Source: Apium graveolens (lineage: Eukaryota; Streptophyta; Magnoliopsida; Apiales; Apiaceae). Taken from it: a stretch of DNA of 64,000 bases. Made by a program: the position numbers and the translations under genes. Within the stretch, counting starts at the first letter, position 1. Every line of letters starts with the position of its first letter. Below, one piece after another: positions 10,933 to 22,256 of this stretch. The stretch spans positions 20,843,262 to 20,907,261 of the forward strand of contig NC_133652.1 in NCBI RefSeq assembly GCF_009905375.1. The letters run 5' to 3'. The notes under the pieces are model-generated. The model was not told where the DNA came from, made no database searches, and was given only the letters and a program-made list of their open reading frames with translations.

Positions 10933-12243
10933 TCACTTCTTGCCACCAGCGGGCTCGTTATTTACTACTATATTCTTCATGCTCTCTTCCACTTTGATGT
11001 ATTTCCCGGCCCTATCTTGGAACTGTAACATACTTTCAGGGGGGCGCTTGGCTAATGACATCTTGAAGAACTCGTCCCTAGTTCCCTGTTGCAGTGGTAT
11101 CATAGCTACCTTGTCATCAAGGTCTGGAACTTTTAAAGCTTCCTTTGTGAAACGATTCTGATAGTCTCTCAAGGACTCCTTCGCTCCCTGCACAATGCTC
11201 ATGAGGGATGCCGAACTTTTCTCATGCACACTCCCACTAATGAATTGCTTAATAAAAGCCTGACTTAGTTCTCTGAAGGACCCAATAGAATTCGGGGGCA
11301 AACGACTATACCATCTTTGAGCCATTCCCGACAGGGTTTGAGGAAAGACCTGGCACTTAATAGCGTCGTTCACGGGCTGCAACAACAGTGCATTAAAGAA
11401 TGTCCTGACATGATTAGCGGGATCTCCAGTGCCATCATAAGCTTTGATGGTGGGCATCTTGAACTTTCTTGAGATATGGGCGCTCATTATTTCCTCAGTG
11501 AATGGTGGAGTAGGATCATCAGGATCTCCCAGGGGAAGAAGATTACTTGGATCAGCCCTTGGGACAACAACCCTTCTCTGTAGCGGACCATCCAGGTCTA
11601 TGATTGGAGGAGGATTTCTCCCCCTTGGAGGTAACGGGGGTCTGGAGGTCTGGTACTCCTCCAAGTCGCGCTTCAGCCTTTGAATGTCAACCTCGTGAGC
11701 CATGATTCTCTCTTGCACTTCTTGGGGATTCATCCCTCGGGTGCTCCTAGGACGCTGATTACCATCAGGCATTGGCTCTTTAACAGCACGCCTCCTTCTT
11801 GGGGCCATATCATCATCCGAAGATTCAGAGTCTCTCTTAGTGTAAGGACCAGAGAATTCTTGATCCTCTGGGATAAGATCCAAACCACGTATATATTGGG
11901 GCGTCTTCCCTTGTGCTTCACTCCGATTAGCATGTCCACTTCCTCCAATCTCAGGATAAAAGGGCATCCCATAAGGGGGGTTAGTGGTCACAACAGTTGA
12001 ATACTCATACCCAACGGGTCGAGAATTCACAGGTGTATGCAGTTGTTGAAGTTGAGAATTCGCCCCTTGAGGAGCCGGGGGAATCATCCCTTGTGGCTGG
12101 GGTTCAGTTGCCCCTACCGGGGCTTCTCCTTGGGTGGCGGCATAGGTCGAATGCAGAGGTATCTCCACTGTTGACGAAATCGTTTGGGTCGTCCTAGCTG
12201 GTGTACCTCCAGGGGCGCTGTTTCCACTTCGTGTTCTCGCCAT
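10933..12243 (-). CDS. Gag of the Tat element (436 aa, open)
   Basis: The ORF starts MARTRSGNSAPGG about 35 bp after the 5' LTR and PBS, which settles the start. Residues 1-220 are low-complexity and Pro/Gln/Arg-rich with a predicted helix (MAHEVDIQRLKRDLEEY). Residues 255-400 contain the retrotransposon Gag core: MPTIKAYDGTGDPANHVRTF, AQRWYSRLPPNSI, SFRELSQAFIKQF and ESLRDYQNRFTKEAL. Gag forms the virus-like particle. The ORF is uninterrupted, but the downstream knuckle region is out of frame, so the full Gag is probably not made. Confidence 0.85.
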   Translation of the reverse strand: MARTRSGNSAPGGTPARTTQTISSTVEIPLHSTYAATQGEAPVGATEPQPQGMIPPAPQGANSQLQQLHTPVNSRPVGYEYSTVVTTNPPYGMPFYPEIGGSGHANRSEAQGKTPQYIRGLDLIPEDQEFSGPYTKRDSESSDDDMAPRRRRAVKEPMPDGNQRPRSTRGMNPQEVQERIMAHEVDIQRLKRDLEEYQTSRPPLPPRGRNPPPIIDLDGPLQRRVVVPRADPSNLLPLGDPDDPTPPFTEEIMSAHISRKFKMPTIKAYDGTGDPANHVRTFFNALLLQPVNDAIKCQVFPQTLSGMAQRWYSRLPPNSIGSFRELSQAFIKQFISGSVHEKSSASLMSIVQGAKESLRDYQNRFTKEALKVPDLDDKVAMIPLQQGTRDEFFKMSLAKRPPESMLQFQDRAGKYIKVEESMKNIVVNNEPAGGKK

Positions 12244-12246
12244 GGT

Positions 12247-12277
12247 TGTTGTTCAGTTTCCCACAGACGACGCCAAA
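12247..12277 (-). other. Primer-binding region of the Tat element
   Basis: Immediately inside the 5' LTR the minus strand reads TTTGGCGTCGTCTGTGGGAA, the PBS wording common in plant Tat/Retand elements. The exact tRNA is not assigned here. Confidence 0.65.
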
Positions 12278-12764
12278 TATTATGGATTGAAAATTAGGGT
12301 ATCTTAATTGTTGTATTCACTACTAGGGTTCGTGAGCTTCGAGGCTCGATTTGACTGCTCTTGTGTCCCGTGACTCGATCTGCCTTAACAAAATGCCTAC
12401 GTACCTTGCTGATTGCCAAGGATCAAGTCAAAAAACGTAGTTCTAATCGGTGGAGGGTGAGACTCCTTATATAGATGTTGGGAGTCCTTGAATTGTACTA
12501 GGATTAGGAGACTTGGTGGGCAAGTTTCTGAATTAGAATGGACTTTGGAGTCCTAGAAAGTAGGAAACTGATTCCTTATTCTATTAAGTCCCTTGGAGGC
12601 TAATCTACAAGTATTTATATCCTCACTAGGATTCATCTTAACAGTTGATTTCTTCCTTATTAAATTAATTACGAAATTAATTAACATTTAGGGTTTTGGG
12701 CCTTTTCTAATGGGTTTAACAGCCAGCCCAATTCTAATACAATGAATGCGATATTAGTTACGCA
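12278..12764 (-). repeat. 5' LTR of the Tat element
   Basis: Near-identical to 7461-7946. The inner edge on the plus strand reads TATTATGG where the other LTR has TGTTATGG, so the terminal TG/CA pair has decayed here. Confidence 0.87.
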
Positions 12765-13091
12765 ATCAGAGTTTATTTTATACTCTATCAGTATTATTTG
12801 ATCTTGATGTAACATGTAAAATTATGATTTATACTTTAAGATTGGTCGAGTAAAATATATATTCGAATATTAGTGAACAACTTGACTCGTTTCGAGTTCG
12901 GCTCAGCTCGGTTGTTCATGAACAAACCCGTGTTTGATTTGGGCTCGACTTATTTATAAATGAGCCAAATTTAAACATGACTTTTGGCATAGTTTTTTTA
13001 ACTCAGTTCGACTCTAATCATTTAAAAAAAAATAAAACAGAACTCGACTTGGACAGAACTTGACTCTGTTCGTTTTGAGCTTCGTAACTTA
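12765..13091. mobile_element. Right part of hAT-like MITE (copy 1)
   Basis: Shares with 15550-15783 the words 'gagttcggctcagctcggtt', 'gaacaaac..gtgtt' and 'tataaatgagcc'. It continues the half element at 6811-7460 across the Tat insertion. It ends about 270 bp before the HMGA TATA box. Confidence 0.65.
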
Positions 13092-13365
13092 AACACCTTA
13101 ATATCCCCGCCTCACATAATCATTTATTTCATCACAGTGCTTCAAATATTTGGAAAATAGTAAACAATAAATACTCCACGTCACTAATCCGCGTGCCCTT
13201 AATCAAACTCATAATCCACCGTAGATTTAAAACAAAAAGACACATCCCCAGCCGTTGATCATCTCTCACTTTCTCTTTACGGGATCCAATCATCTCTAAT
13301 CTCCCCCCTTTTTAAATCCCTCTCTTCACTTAACTCCACACTCACTCCATCTCTCCATCTATACA

Positions 13366-13375
13366 TATATAAATA
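13366..13375 (+). promoter_or_regulatory. TATA box of the HMGA gene
   Basis: Reads TATATAAATA 44 bp before the ATG, so the 5' leader would be short (roughly 10-15 nt). The stretch upstream is pyrimidine-rich ('ctctccatct', 'cactcactcc'), as in many plant core promoters. Confidence 0.65.
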
Positions 13376-13409
13376 CACACATCAACATCTCTCTACTCTT
13401 TCTCAAGAC

Positions 13410-14027
13410 ATGGCTACAGGGGAAGCTGCTCCTGCTCTTGTTCCTACTACTCTTCCCCAGTACCCCGAGGTATATCCGTAAACAAGTAGTTTTTTTCATA
13501 ACGATTTGTAATTGCATGTGAAGTTGTAACTTAATTTCAATTTTTTTCAGCTGATTTTAGCTGCAATTGAAGCTGTGGATGATAAGAATGGAGCGAACAA
13601 GACGACGATATCGAAACACATCGAGTCAATCTACGGGCAGCTACCAGCAGCTCACTCAACGCTCTTATCTCACCATCTCAACAGAATGAAACAATCAGGC
13701 GAGCTGCTGTTGTACAAAAACAATTACCTCAAGCCTGATCCAAACGCGCCGCCTCGCCGCGGACGTGGCCGGCCTCCCAAGGAGAAGTCGTCTCCGTCTA
13801 GCGCTCCGGCGAGTGATGCCGTTGTGTCTCCGCCGCGTCCACGTGGACGGCCGCCGAAGGTTGTAGATCCGGACGCTCCGGCGATGGAGGAGAAGACGAA
13901 GAGTCCGAGTGTGAGTGGAAGGAAGCGCGGAAGACCGAAGAAGTCGGAGAGTAGTAAGAGAGGGAGAGGACGGCCGCCCAAGGAGAAGACGCCGGCGCCG
14001 GCAGCTACTGCCGAAGTAGGGGCATGA
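13410..14027 (+). CDS. HMGA: HMGA (HMG-Y-related) AT-hook chromatin protein, two exons
   Basis: Exons are 13410-13469 and 13551-14027; the 81-bp intron has GAG|GTATAT and TTTTTTTCAG|CTG borders. The protein is 178 aa. Residues 18-85 form a linker-histone-type globular (H15) domain: LILAAIEAVDDKNGANKTTI, then SKHIESIYGQLP and LLSHHLNRMKQSGELLLYKN. The tail has four AT-hooks: RRGRGRPPK, RPRGRPPK, RKRGRPKK and KRGRGRPPK. Plant HMGA proteins of this plan bind the minor groove of AT-rich DNA in the nucleus and act as architectural chromatin factors. Length, domain order and single intron position fit the family. The CDS is clearly GC-richer than the surrounding DNA. Both flanks carry copies of the same hAT-like MITE. 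No damage is seen, so I take it as functional. Confidence 0.93.
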
Positions 14028-14824
14028 TTGTAATTTCGGAGATGGTTGTAGTTGTAGGCTGTTTAGTGTTAAGTTATTGGTGTTTTAGATGTGTTTAATT
14101 TAAATTAATGGTTTTAGACTTTAATAGTGGTATTGTTATGAGCTTGGTGTTTTTCATTTAGTTAAAGTAGAAATTGAATTAGTGAGAGGCTTTGACTGTA
14201 ATTGTTATTTGTAAATTTTTCGTGCTTTTAGAAATTGGTTCGTATCTATGTTCTAGAAAAGTTACATATGTTTATACAATTTTCAAGCAATTGATTTTTT
14301 TTTTATTTTTTTCTTTTTATAATTCTCTTATTATATATCTTTTTGACTTTTATCCGGGTGAATAAAAAAATAATTTTACAAATTTTCTTAAAAAATTAAA
14401 AATAAAATCATGAAAATATGAATTTTATACACATGTATTGCAGTATTGGGGACGGAAGGAGTAATTTGTGCCTCATAAGTTGTGTTCAGTTTCTCCCGGG
14501 GCCCAGGCATTCAAGGCACTTTAAGCTATTGCTTGTTTGTCTGTTGCTTTCGTGGGTAAAGTATTGTGACTATAAATTTTCATTAAAATTCACGAGCATC
14601 TCTGCCTAACTTTATTCCCTCAGTATATTATTTACATGTTACTGTGACACCGGGCTTTAATTTAATCTGGTGACTGGTAGTTGAATTGAGGTTCTGCTAG
14701 TCCTGGATATGATACTTTGGAGTCTTTTATTTGAGGAAAATGTTGTTTTGAGAGAAATTTTTTCATTCTCTAGCGATTCTTCTGTTAAGGTTAAGGTATC
14801 ATTGATCAAATCATCACACTAAAT
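14028..14824. other. HMGA 3' flank
   Basis: AT-rich 3' flank holding the likely HMGA 3' UTR (about 14028-14220; no single polyadenylation signal stands out). Apart from a Stowaway-like end at 14446-14463, I see nothing else. Confidence 0.5.
14446..14463. repeat. Lone Stowaway-like MITE terminus
   Basis: Reads TTGGGGACGGAAGGAGTA, the right-hand terminus (with TA target) of Stowaway/Tc1-Mariner MITEs, whose other end would read CTCCTTCCGTCCC. No partner end is visible upstream, so this is a fragment or chance match. Confidence 0.35.
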
Positions 14825-15783
14825 TAGGGCTGCAAATGAATAAAATTGTTTGTGAACAAAATTTGAGATCGACTCATTTAATTAAACTCGGCTTGGTTCG
14901 TTTTTTTAAACGAGTTGGTTTTGAACATAAAAATGAGCTCGAATAATTGAACAAGCTGAGCTGAACTTTTTGTATGTTCGGCTCAGACTCGACTCGTTTA
15001 ATTCGGTCTCGGTTCTAACTTGGTAACTCGGCTTCTCTCAAATAAAGTTTATATATATTACAAATAGTAAATTATTATAGATTACTTAAATATTTTTATT
15101 ATTACTTTCTTTCATCATTTATTAATATTTTCTGTTTTAGATTTTTTTGTATATTTTTCTAAATTTAACATTTTGTTTGTTCGTAAGTAATTATCAAATT
15201 GTTATCAAGACACATTTATCACCAATTCTCCATATTTCATAAATACCATTAAATAACTTATAATTAACATAAACTAAATTTAAGTAAAACAATAAAATAT
15301 AATAAATTTTTGATATCCCCATTTTTTAAAGGTAATGTACGATTTATAAAATTATGACTTACGATTGTCTCAATAATTAAAAATAAAATTTGATATATTT
15401 ATAAAAGTCATCTTGAAAAATAAAATGATATAGATTAAGAAATATGAGTGTGCGAATATAATTGTAAGATATGACTAGTAGTTAATCTCTATACAACTTG
15501 TAAATTATAAATAATAATTTAAGGTTATTCGATTGAAAAATATATGCAAACTATTAGTGAACAATTCGACTCGGCTCGAGTTCGGCTCAGCTCGGTTGTT
15601 TGTGAACAAACTTGTGTTCGGATCGTGCTTGACTCGTTTATAAATGAGCCGAGTTTGAACATCACTTTTGCCTCGATTTTAACGATTATTAAAATCGGCT
15701 CGACTTGACTCATTTTTTTAAAAAAACTAAACTTGATTCAGACAGAATTTGGCTCGGCCCGACTTTATTGGTTTGCAACTATA
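14825..15783. mobile_element. hAT-like MITE (copy 2, intact)
   Basis: The left end reads TAGGGCTGCAAATGAA and the reverse complement of the right end TATAGTTGCAAACCAA, an imperfect hAT-like TIR. About 200 bp inside each end are rich in GAGCTCG/GCTCGACTCG words; the 500-bp core is AT-rich. No transposase is encoded and an exact 8-bp TSD is not visible. A second copy lies at 6811-7460 plus 12765-13091. Confidence 0.65.
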
Positions 15784-16480
15784 CGCTCAACAAAAAAGAA
15801 AAGTAACAAAAAGAAAAAGAGATATATACAGTTTGATTTTTAAACTTAGCCATGTTTTATGACGTACTATATATAAGTCCTACCGAGCCAAGTCATCGTA
15901 GAGAAATAGAGTTGCCAGAAAGGCTCGAGAGGAAGATTGTGGCAGGCCCACTTAAATAGGGCTCAGGAATGTGCTAAACACACAAGCACTGTTGCCTTCC
16001 TAGACAAATGAGAAAGGTTTCAAAAAGTTTTCCTAAATTCTTCGTAAATTCCAGAAAAATTATTTAATCGGTGGTAGTTTTTATAAAATGATAGGTTCAT
16101 TAGGCGTGCACAAACTAAAATTATTTCAGAGGAATTATTTAATATGTAGCATGTTGTGTGTTTTATCATGTTTTATATTTATTTTCGGGATTTATTATTA
16201 TTTTAAAAAATATTTCATTTTCTAAAAGTTTATCAAATCGGGCCCCTACAGGGACATTAAAGTCAAAAATTCATATTTTTATAAAATTACGGATATTTCA
16301 AAGATCCAATATTTTAACAATTTTGGAACATTCATAATTTTTGGGGAATTTTGACATTAATACTATATTTAATTTAAAATTATATTTTTAAAATTATTTC
16401 TCATAAAAATTAATTTTTGAGATAATTATTTTAACTAGAGATAAAACCCCTTAATTGATTTCTTGGGTCTTAATTTTCTG
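15784..16480. other. Spacer before SIRE-like element B
   Basis: No gene or repeat border is clear. Element B's pol and 5' LTR are absent, so the 5' truncation point of B lies somewhere in or near this interval, but I cannot place it. Confidence 0.4.
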
Positions 16481-16484
16481 ATTA

Positions 16485-16495
16485 ATATAAATAGC
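16485..16495 (+). promoter_or_regulatory. TATA-like box upstream of element B small ORF
   Basis: AATATAAATAG lies about 255 bp before the ATG at 16745. It is weaker evidence than the boxes in A and C because the spacing differs, but each of the three related elements has such a motif before this ORF. Confidence 0.35.
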
Positions 16496-16744
16496 TGAAT
16501 TTTACTTTTTATTTTTCATAACTATTTAAAAATCCAAAAAAATCAGGAAAATAGAATTGGGAATTAGGGTTTGTGTTATTAAGATTGATTCAATCGTTAA
16601 AGGAGATAAGTTCATTTATTCTTGAAGTTTGAGTATCAAAATCGAAGCTTGCAACTTGTTTACCTCGTTTTACCATCGGTCTCGACCAGGATCCTGACCG
16701 AATTTCGGTCAGGATTTTTTGCTACTTCGAAGTTTGACCGAATA

Positions 16745-17158
16745 ATGGTTCCATGTAATCTAGGTCGTGCATACTTTCGACCAAACATGAATCCAGATCA
16801 GTTTTTCACTCGCTCTCTTGGAGAGGTTTACTACCTTGCTCACATCATGGTTGAGGGTCGTGTATACTATGACCCATTTGGACTTCGAGTCCAAATCAAC
16901 CGACAAATCTATCGTCCTCAAGACGTTCCGATGACAGTATATGCTGATCTTTCCTTCAAGCAACAGACGAATCTCCGGTTTTTCCAACTGGAGACCGCAT
17001 TGGAAGAAGAACGCAAGGCAGAAGAAGCTGAGCAACATCATCTTCAAGCTCTGGAATTGCAAGAGAATATAATTTCTCTTGCATTCTCCATTTCGCGAAT
17101 TTATCATCGCAGAGCTATGAGGCAACAGGAGGCTGCCAAAAAGTTGAAGACAAAATAG
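16745..17158 (+). CDS. Small accessory ORF of element B (137 aa)
   Basis: The ATG at 16745 opens a 137-aa frame (MVPCNLGRAYFRP...) that ends in a basic tail (AAKKLKTK). Residues about 70-130 resemble the 89-aa accessory protein of elements A and C in layout: a hydrophobic FFQLE-type segment, a Glu/Arg-rich helix (LEEERKAEEAEQHH), then ALELQENIISLAFSISRIYH. The match is distant. The helix is a likely coiled coil. I see no signal peptide, membrane segment or known enzyme motif. The upstream 41 codons open only from a TTG and are not counted. It is undamaged even though the larger gene downstream is full of stops. Function unknown. Confidence 0.5.
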   Translation: MVPCNLGRAYFRPNMNPDQFFTRSLGEVYYLAHIMVEGRVYYDPFGLRVQINRQIYRPQDVPMTVYADLSFKQQTNLRFFQLETALEEERKAEEAEQHHLQALELQENIISLAFSISRIYHRRAMRQQEAAKKLKTK

Positions 17159-18543
17159 TTTCTAGGAATAGATTCTAGCTCTTAGAAGTTAGGACTATTT
17201 TATGATTCTGCTTCGTACTCATCCTCTTTTAATGAATGAAAATATCTTTCTCCCTGTCTCTTCAAATATGATGCCTGATTGACTGCTCTTTTATTCTTAA
17301 GCATGTTATAAATTGTGACTGTTCATCTTCTTGATTTTCAATACATGTGAATTTGATATTCTACTCGAGTTATTATGATAAATGGAAGAAAAAAAATACA
17401 AATATTAAGGAGCATCTGATATCACCGAAGAAATTGATGAAAGGTTTAATTCTAATCTCATGATACTTATGATATTTGAGTGTTCTTGTCTATCAAAATG
17501 TCTAACCATATATACATTTCAAAAGTATGATAATATGGAACATGGCACATTATTTGAAACTCTCTTTTTCTCTTAAGAGAAGTTGTTAACACTCAATCAA
17601 AATATCACAAATCTTATACCTCAAATTTCTTCTTAAAAATGAAACACTTGAATCCATTTCTTAAATGTTGCCAAAATTATGTGACATGGTTCATTTAACT
17701 ATGCTCACCACTCAGAAATAACATTAAGTTGGTAAGAGACTACATGCTGAGTTAGATCTTGATGACACCAATAAAAACACAGGGGTTTCATCAGTTTTTA
17801 CTGAAGACCCTGTGATAGCATCAAATAACACATTCAAGTGTCTGTTCTTTACAAGAAGAACAAGGTTTGAGACCATGGTACATGACAATATCCTTGTCAA
17901 ATCCCCTCTAATTCAAGTGGAGGCTCCCATAATTGGTGAAAACACACTTTCATAACCACAGTTTCAACTGTGAGTTCAAATGAATCTTCGGATTCACAAG
18001 GTATAATACTGATTTCACTTTATCAACATTTATTTTAAAAACTGATTTTGTATTCTCAGTATTTATTATGCATGTTATAAATCCTGCTGGTATGGTTATT
18101 TCTAGACCTTATTATCTTGTCTAGGCAAAATTTTTGAAATGATACCCAAACCAGTTTTTCCATTGATTCGTTTCAGAACTTGAAAGTTTTGTATGTCTTA
18201 TTTCGGAATGAAATATTCCGTGTGTTACAAAATAATTTTTTATTGCAGTCTTAAGAAAAACGGGAGTTCCGTGACCTCTAGTTGTATGACCACATATCAC
18301 CTTTCTTTAGCGACCTCTTATTTCTGTAGGACAAATTATTTGAGCTTTTCTGTGAGTTGTGTGAAAAGATTTAGAGAAAAATAGAATTAAAGAGTGGCAG
18401 GATCCTTCCTGGAAAAAGGAGGGGTAGATGAGAGTCAGGATTTAGTAATCCTTGTGAGGAAACTTTAACTATTGAAAGTTATGAGCTGTGTGGTGTGAGG
18501 AGTAGTGAGACTACTTTAAAAGAATATATAGATTAAGTGTTAC
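17159..18543 (+). other. Non-coding inter-ORF region of element B
   Basis: This separates the small ORF from the large accessory gene. AT-rich; no open frame with homology to A or C. The accessory reading frame becomes recognisable only after 'tattttgcag' at 18551-18560, which would also serve as a splice acceptor. Confidence 0.45.
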
Positions 18544-21414
18544 TTGTTATATTTTGCAGGTGCACAGAGTACACAAGAAACAACTGCTGAACAAAAGTTT
18601 GTTAACCCTCGGATAAACTTTGATGTACCAAGTGATGATAATCTCCCTACAGGTCTAAGTACTGATACTTTCCTTCAGTCCATTCAATCTACTATTCCAC
18701 CACCTGTAACAATCCCTGTTTTTATTGAAAAACAGTCCATTCACTCTACTATTTCATCACCCGAAATTCTCCCTGTTGTTGCTGAAGATGTAGTAGCACA
18801 ACAGTCCATTCATAAAGATCTATCCACTACGGAGTCACCACAGCACTCCACAGTTACTGAGGTTCTGGAAGTAAATCCTGAAGCTCCAGTTTATTTATCT
18901 ACAACTCTTGAAGATGTGGAGCTAAATGCTGATGGTATGGAAGCTTTTGAAGCTGTTGGATCACAACAGTACCAATTTTTGATTCTATCTTACATGCTGA
19001 AGCTGGAGATGAAGTTCAGCAGATAGTTCAAGATCCAGTTGTAAATGAAGAATCTTATGATGGTGAAGAAGCTGATACTTTAAATGCTCTTATAGATCCT
19101 AATGATGATCTATTCTTCCATGAAGATATGCCTAAACATGTGAGGCAACAGAAGCTTAAGGAGTTAAATGCTAAGAAGAAGCATGATTATTTTGATGATA
19201 TCTGAAATGCTAAATGGAAAGATGCTGCATATCGTATTTCCAGAACTAATGCTGTTGAACATCTGGAAACAGCTGAACAGAGAATTCAAAATCCTGACAT
19301 GCTGAATCATCTGAAAGCATCTACTCTGGTAGTAAGATCCTTACATACAGATCAAGAAGCAACTAGTTCTCAAATCAATCAGATCAAAGAATCTTTGATT
19401 GCTTCAAGGATGACTACTCATTAGGAAATTCAGAAGTAGATTACACCAATTGTTGCCAGACAGACTACAGTTGAAGCCAATCAAGCTAGATTGAAAGCTA
19501 AGCAAGTTCAAATGTCTAAACAACTTATAGAGGTACAAAATTCAATGGAGTCGATTCTTTCTCTACTGCTTAATGATGATGCCAAAAAGGGGGAGAAGAT
19601 TGTTAAGTCTAAATGCAAGCAGCTGACATTGACAAATACTGATAATAAAAGTACTGATGGAGGTAATAAGAGGGACAAAAGGATAGTGTAAGGAGAAGAG
19701 GTGAAGAGCTAGTTGGAACTAGTGGCTCATCAAAAGCAATCAGTAGGTCTCAATCTAGACAAGGTGGAGAAAGTAGGAGAAGTAAAAGAAGAGTTAAATC
19801 TAAAGAACTAACTGTGACTATAACAACTCAACAAACTCTTAAAGTCACAACTGCTGATGAAGACCAAGGTATTCTGGAGATAGAAGCTGGTGCAGAAGCA
19901 AGTCAATATCTTCAAACTCTGAAAGTAAAAGGTAGAAAGACAACTCTATTCTAAAAGGACCCAAAGATTCAAGCATTTGACTCTGAGGTGAGTAGAAGAA
20001 TTTTTAAGAAAGAAAATCCTGGAGTTAATCTAGAACAACTAATGCAAATGGAGGAAGATTTCAAGAATTCCATGAAAACACCAAATATTGATGCTGCTGT
20101 TATTTCTCAAGATCCATATGAAGATGATCCTTCTAACAGACCAACCAAAGAGGCAGTCATAAGGGAGGTAAGTCAGGCAGAGGCTGAAAGACCTCTTAGG
20201 TCTCAAGCTGTCTTAACCGCTGACATGAGTCATAAGGGGAAAGAGAAGACAGGAGAGAAGTCCAAGCCTTCAAATCCTAAAACCAAAGCTATTGCTAAGA
20301 AGAAATCAGTATCTAAGACAACTGAATCTCAAACACTGATAGATCCAATCTATACAGTAGCTCAAGCATTTAATACTGAAGAAAGAGTTGAAGAAGAAGA
20401 AGCCAGTCAAGCTTATCAAAGAAGGAAGATTCATGGAGCTGACTGGGCTGAAAAACTGAAGTTAACCTCTGACATTGCTCAAGTTAATGAAGAAGCAAAT
20501 GCTGTTATTTAACCAATCACAACTTCTGATACTACTCATGTTCATGATTCTTCAAACCCAATTCAAGATGAGTTATCAAATACTGATTATAAAAACATAG
20601 TCTTTGATAAGCCAAAACTTACTTTTGAAGAAAAGAGAAAATTACTATGGGGAAGCAAGAAACCTGCACCTAGAAGAGATTCTTCTGAAACATTAAATAA
20701 GATTTACAGTGGAAGTTCTCATGCTAGAAAACAGGAATCACAAGTGGTATAGGAAGGTTAAATGCTGATCCATCTGTAGGAGATGCTTTGATTCTAAGGA
20801 AATATGCTAATCTGATAGAAATTGGAGATAATGTGATGCTTGAAGACTTATAGAAGATCATATCAGTACAAATTGTTATTGATCTTGTTGGAGAGAAAAT
20901 GATTTATTTTCTGGAGTCTGGGAGAAGATTAAGGTTGACTCAAAAATAGTTGAGAGACAAACCATTGCAGGAATTAGAACTTGTTGCTACAATTCTCAAG
21001 GTAATCAATCCTGTAACTGCCAGATGGTCTGCATTTATAAAGAACCTGATATAGTTAAAGCAGAGAGGAATGCCTTACAAATCTAACAACATTTCAAAGT
21101 ACATTGATCAAATTGAATATGTTGTTAATATGCCTAATGGAGGAGCTAAGATAGAAATGAGTCTAGGAAGACAAGTCTTAACTTTTAATCCCGATGGAAA
21201 GAAAATTGAGTTTCTGGAACTGGATGATCTATCTCTAGGAAATTCAAAGTTACATAACCTCAGGGCTGCCATCTATCAGAATGATGAATCAACATATGAA
21301 TTGAAAGAACACAAACAGAGGATGCAATGGTATTTGGATGTAATGGAAGAAAATCCGCTGAGGAAGTTTCTTGAAGATTTTACAGACTGTGTTAAAGTTC
21401 AGAATGAAGAATAA
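18544..21414 (+). pseudogene. Large accessory gene of element B, degraded
   Basis: Four open pieces (18544-19026, 19491-19691, 19988-20512, 21070-21414) line up in order with the large 3' gene of A and C. Shared blocks are: a Gln-rich coiled coil ending in LLLNDDAKKGEKIVKSKCK (A/C: LLLPADAKKGEKVIKSKCK), then RRIFKKENPGVNLEQLM (A/C: RQLFLKENPGMNLESLM), then the C-terminal LHNLRAAIYQNDESTYELKE (A/C: INDLRAAIFQ...AELKD). Several stop codons interrupt it (for example near 19203 and 19424). No enzyme motif, signal peptide or membrane span is visible. It is equivalent to the 'env-like' gene of SIRE elements by position only. Confidence 0.7.
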
Positions 21415-21454
21415 AGTCTGATATTCACTGAAGTAAGAATGAATATGCTTATTT

Positions 21455-22053
21455 TGTTAGGTCACACACAGTGTAAAAGGGGGTTGAATATAGTGTATAG
21501 CACAATCAAATCGAATTCAAAGAACACAAGTAACAGAAAATAAACTTTATTAAACTCTGTTACAATGTAGAACTGTCCTCTCTCAGTGATGAACAAAATA
21601 TCACAAGAGCTGCTAGGGGTACAATGAATAATATTCTCGATAATGATAACACTTATAGTGTAAATCCTATGTATGTGTTTATATATTACAGAGTTACAAG
21701 ATAATCGCTAATTGATATGGAATATAATTCTGCTTCCTCAAATATATCAACCAATTATCTTTTCTTCCAAGTATTATATTCTTCATAAAATTCCTTCTTC
21801 ATGCATATCTCTTCTTGCGTTTGTCTTGATCTTCTTTCCTTTCAATCAGCTGCCTTTCTTATCTGAAAGTTTCCTTTAAGTCCTGATATTATCTCCTGAT
21901 AAATATCTCCTGAACCTTAAGTACTGATAACTTAAGTTCTGACTTCAGTATAAGTGCTGATTTCCTGTTAAGTACTGATTTGTCCTGTTTAAGTAAGATC
22001 TGAAAACTAGACACAAATCATATTAGACATGACATTATTAAATATATCTAACA
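21455..22053 (-). repeat. 3' LTR of element A
   Basis: 599 bp, starting on the plus strand TGTTAGGTCACACACAGTG and ending ATATATCTAACA. Compared with the 5' LTR it has a ~15-bp extra stretch near 21785-21800 (cataaaattccttcttc) and scattered substitutions, so the insertion is not recent. Confidence 0.93.
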
Positions 22054-22065
22054 ATCTCCCCCAAC
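22054..22065 (-). other. Polypurine tract of element A
   Basis: Minus strand GTTGGGGGAGAT directly before the 3' LTR, matching the PPTs of B (34661-34671) and C (62198-62208). Confidence 0.85.
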
Positions 22066-22256
22066 TTGTAAATTAGCATAATATACAAGTTCAACAGATA
22101 TTTGATGATGTCAAAAACATTAAGTACAAATGCATGAGAATTTGACTAGATAACTACAACTTACAGTCCTTAAAGCTTTACCAACTTTAACTTCTGATAA
22201 CAACTTCAGTCTGTATACATATCAGAATTTGAGCAGTTGTAGATCTTAACTTGGCT

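Larger units (their letters stand above)
7461..12764 (-). mobile_element. Ty3/gypsy Tat-lineage LTR retrotransposon, integrase deleted
   Basis: Two LTRs of about 486 bp (7461-7946 and 12278-12764) flank minus-strand gag, protease, reverse transcriptase, RNase H and a second, archaeal-type RNase H (aRH). The aRH marks the Tat/Ogre/Retand group. The 5' LTR is followed by a TTGGCGTCGTCTGTGGG primer-binding site. Integrase is missing: the aRH reads straight into the 3' LTR. Coding regions are broken by stops and shifts. A clear 5-bp TSD was not found. It sits inside hAT-like MITE copy 1. Confidence 0.9.

Noticed and set aside
13724..13981. 85-codon open frame on the minus strand across HMGA exon 2
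   Set aside because: Antisense shadow of the Pro/Arg/Gly-rich AT-hook repeats; low-complexity product without homology.
14825..15783. Exact 8-bp TSD for hAT-like MITE copy 2
   Set aside because: Flanks cactaaat and the bases after 15783 do not match; either the borders are slightly off or the TSD has decayed.
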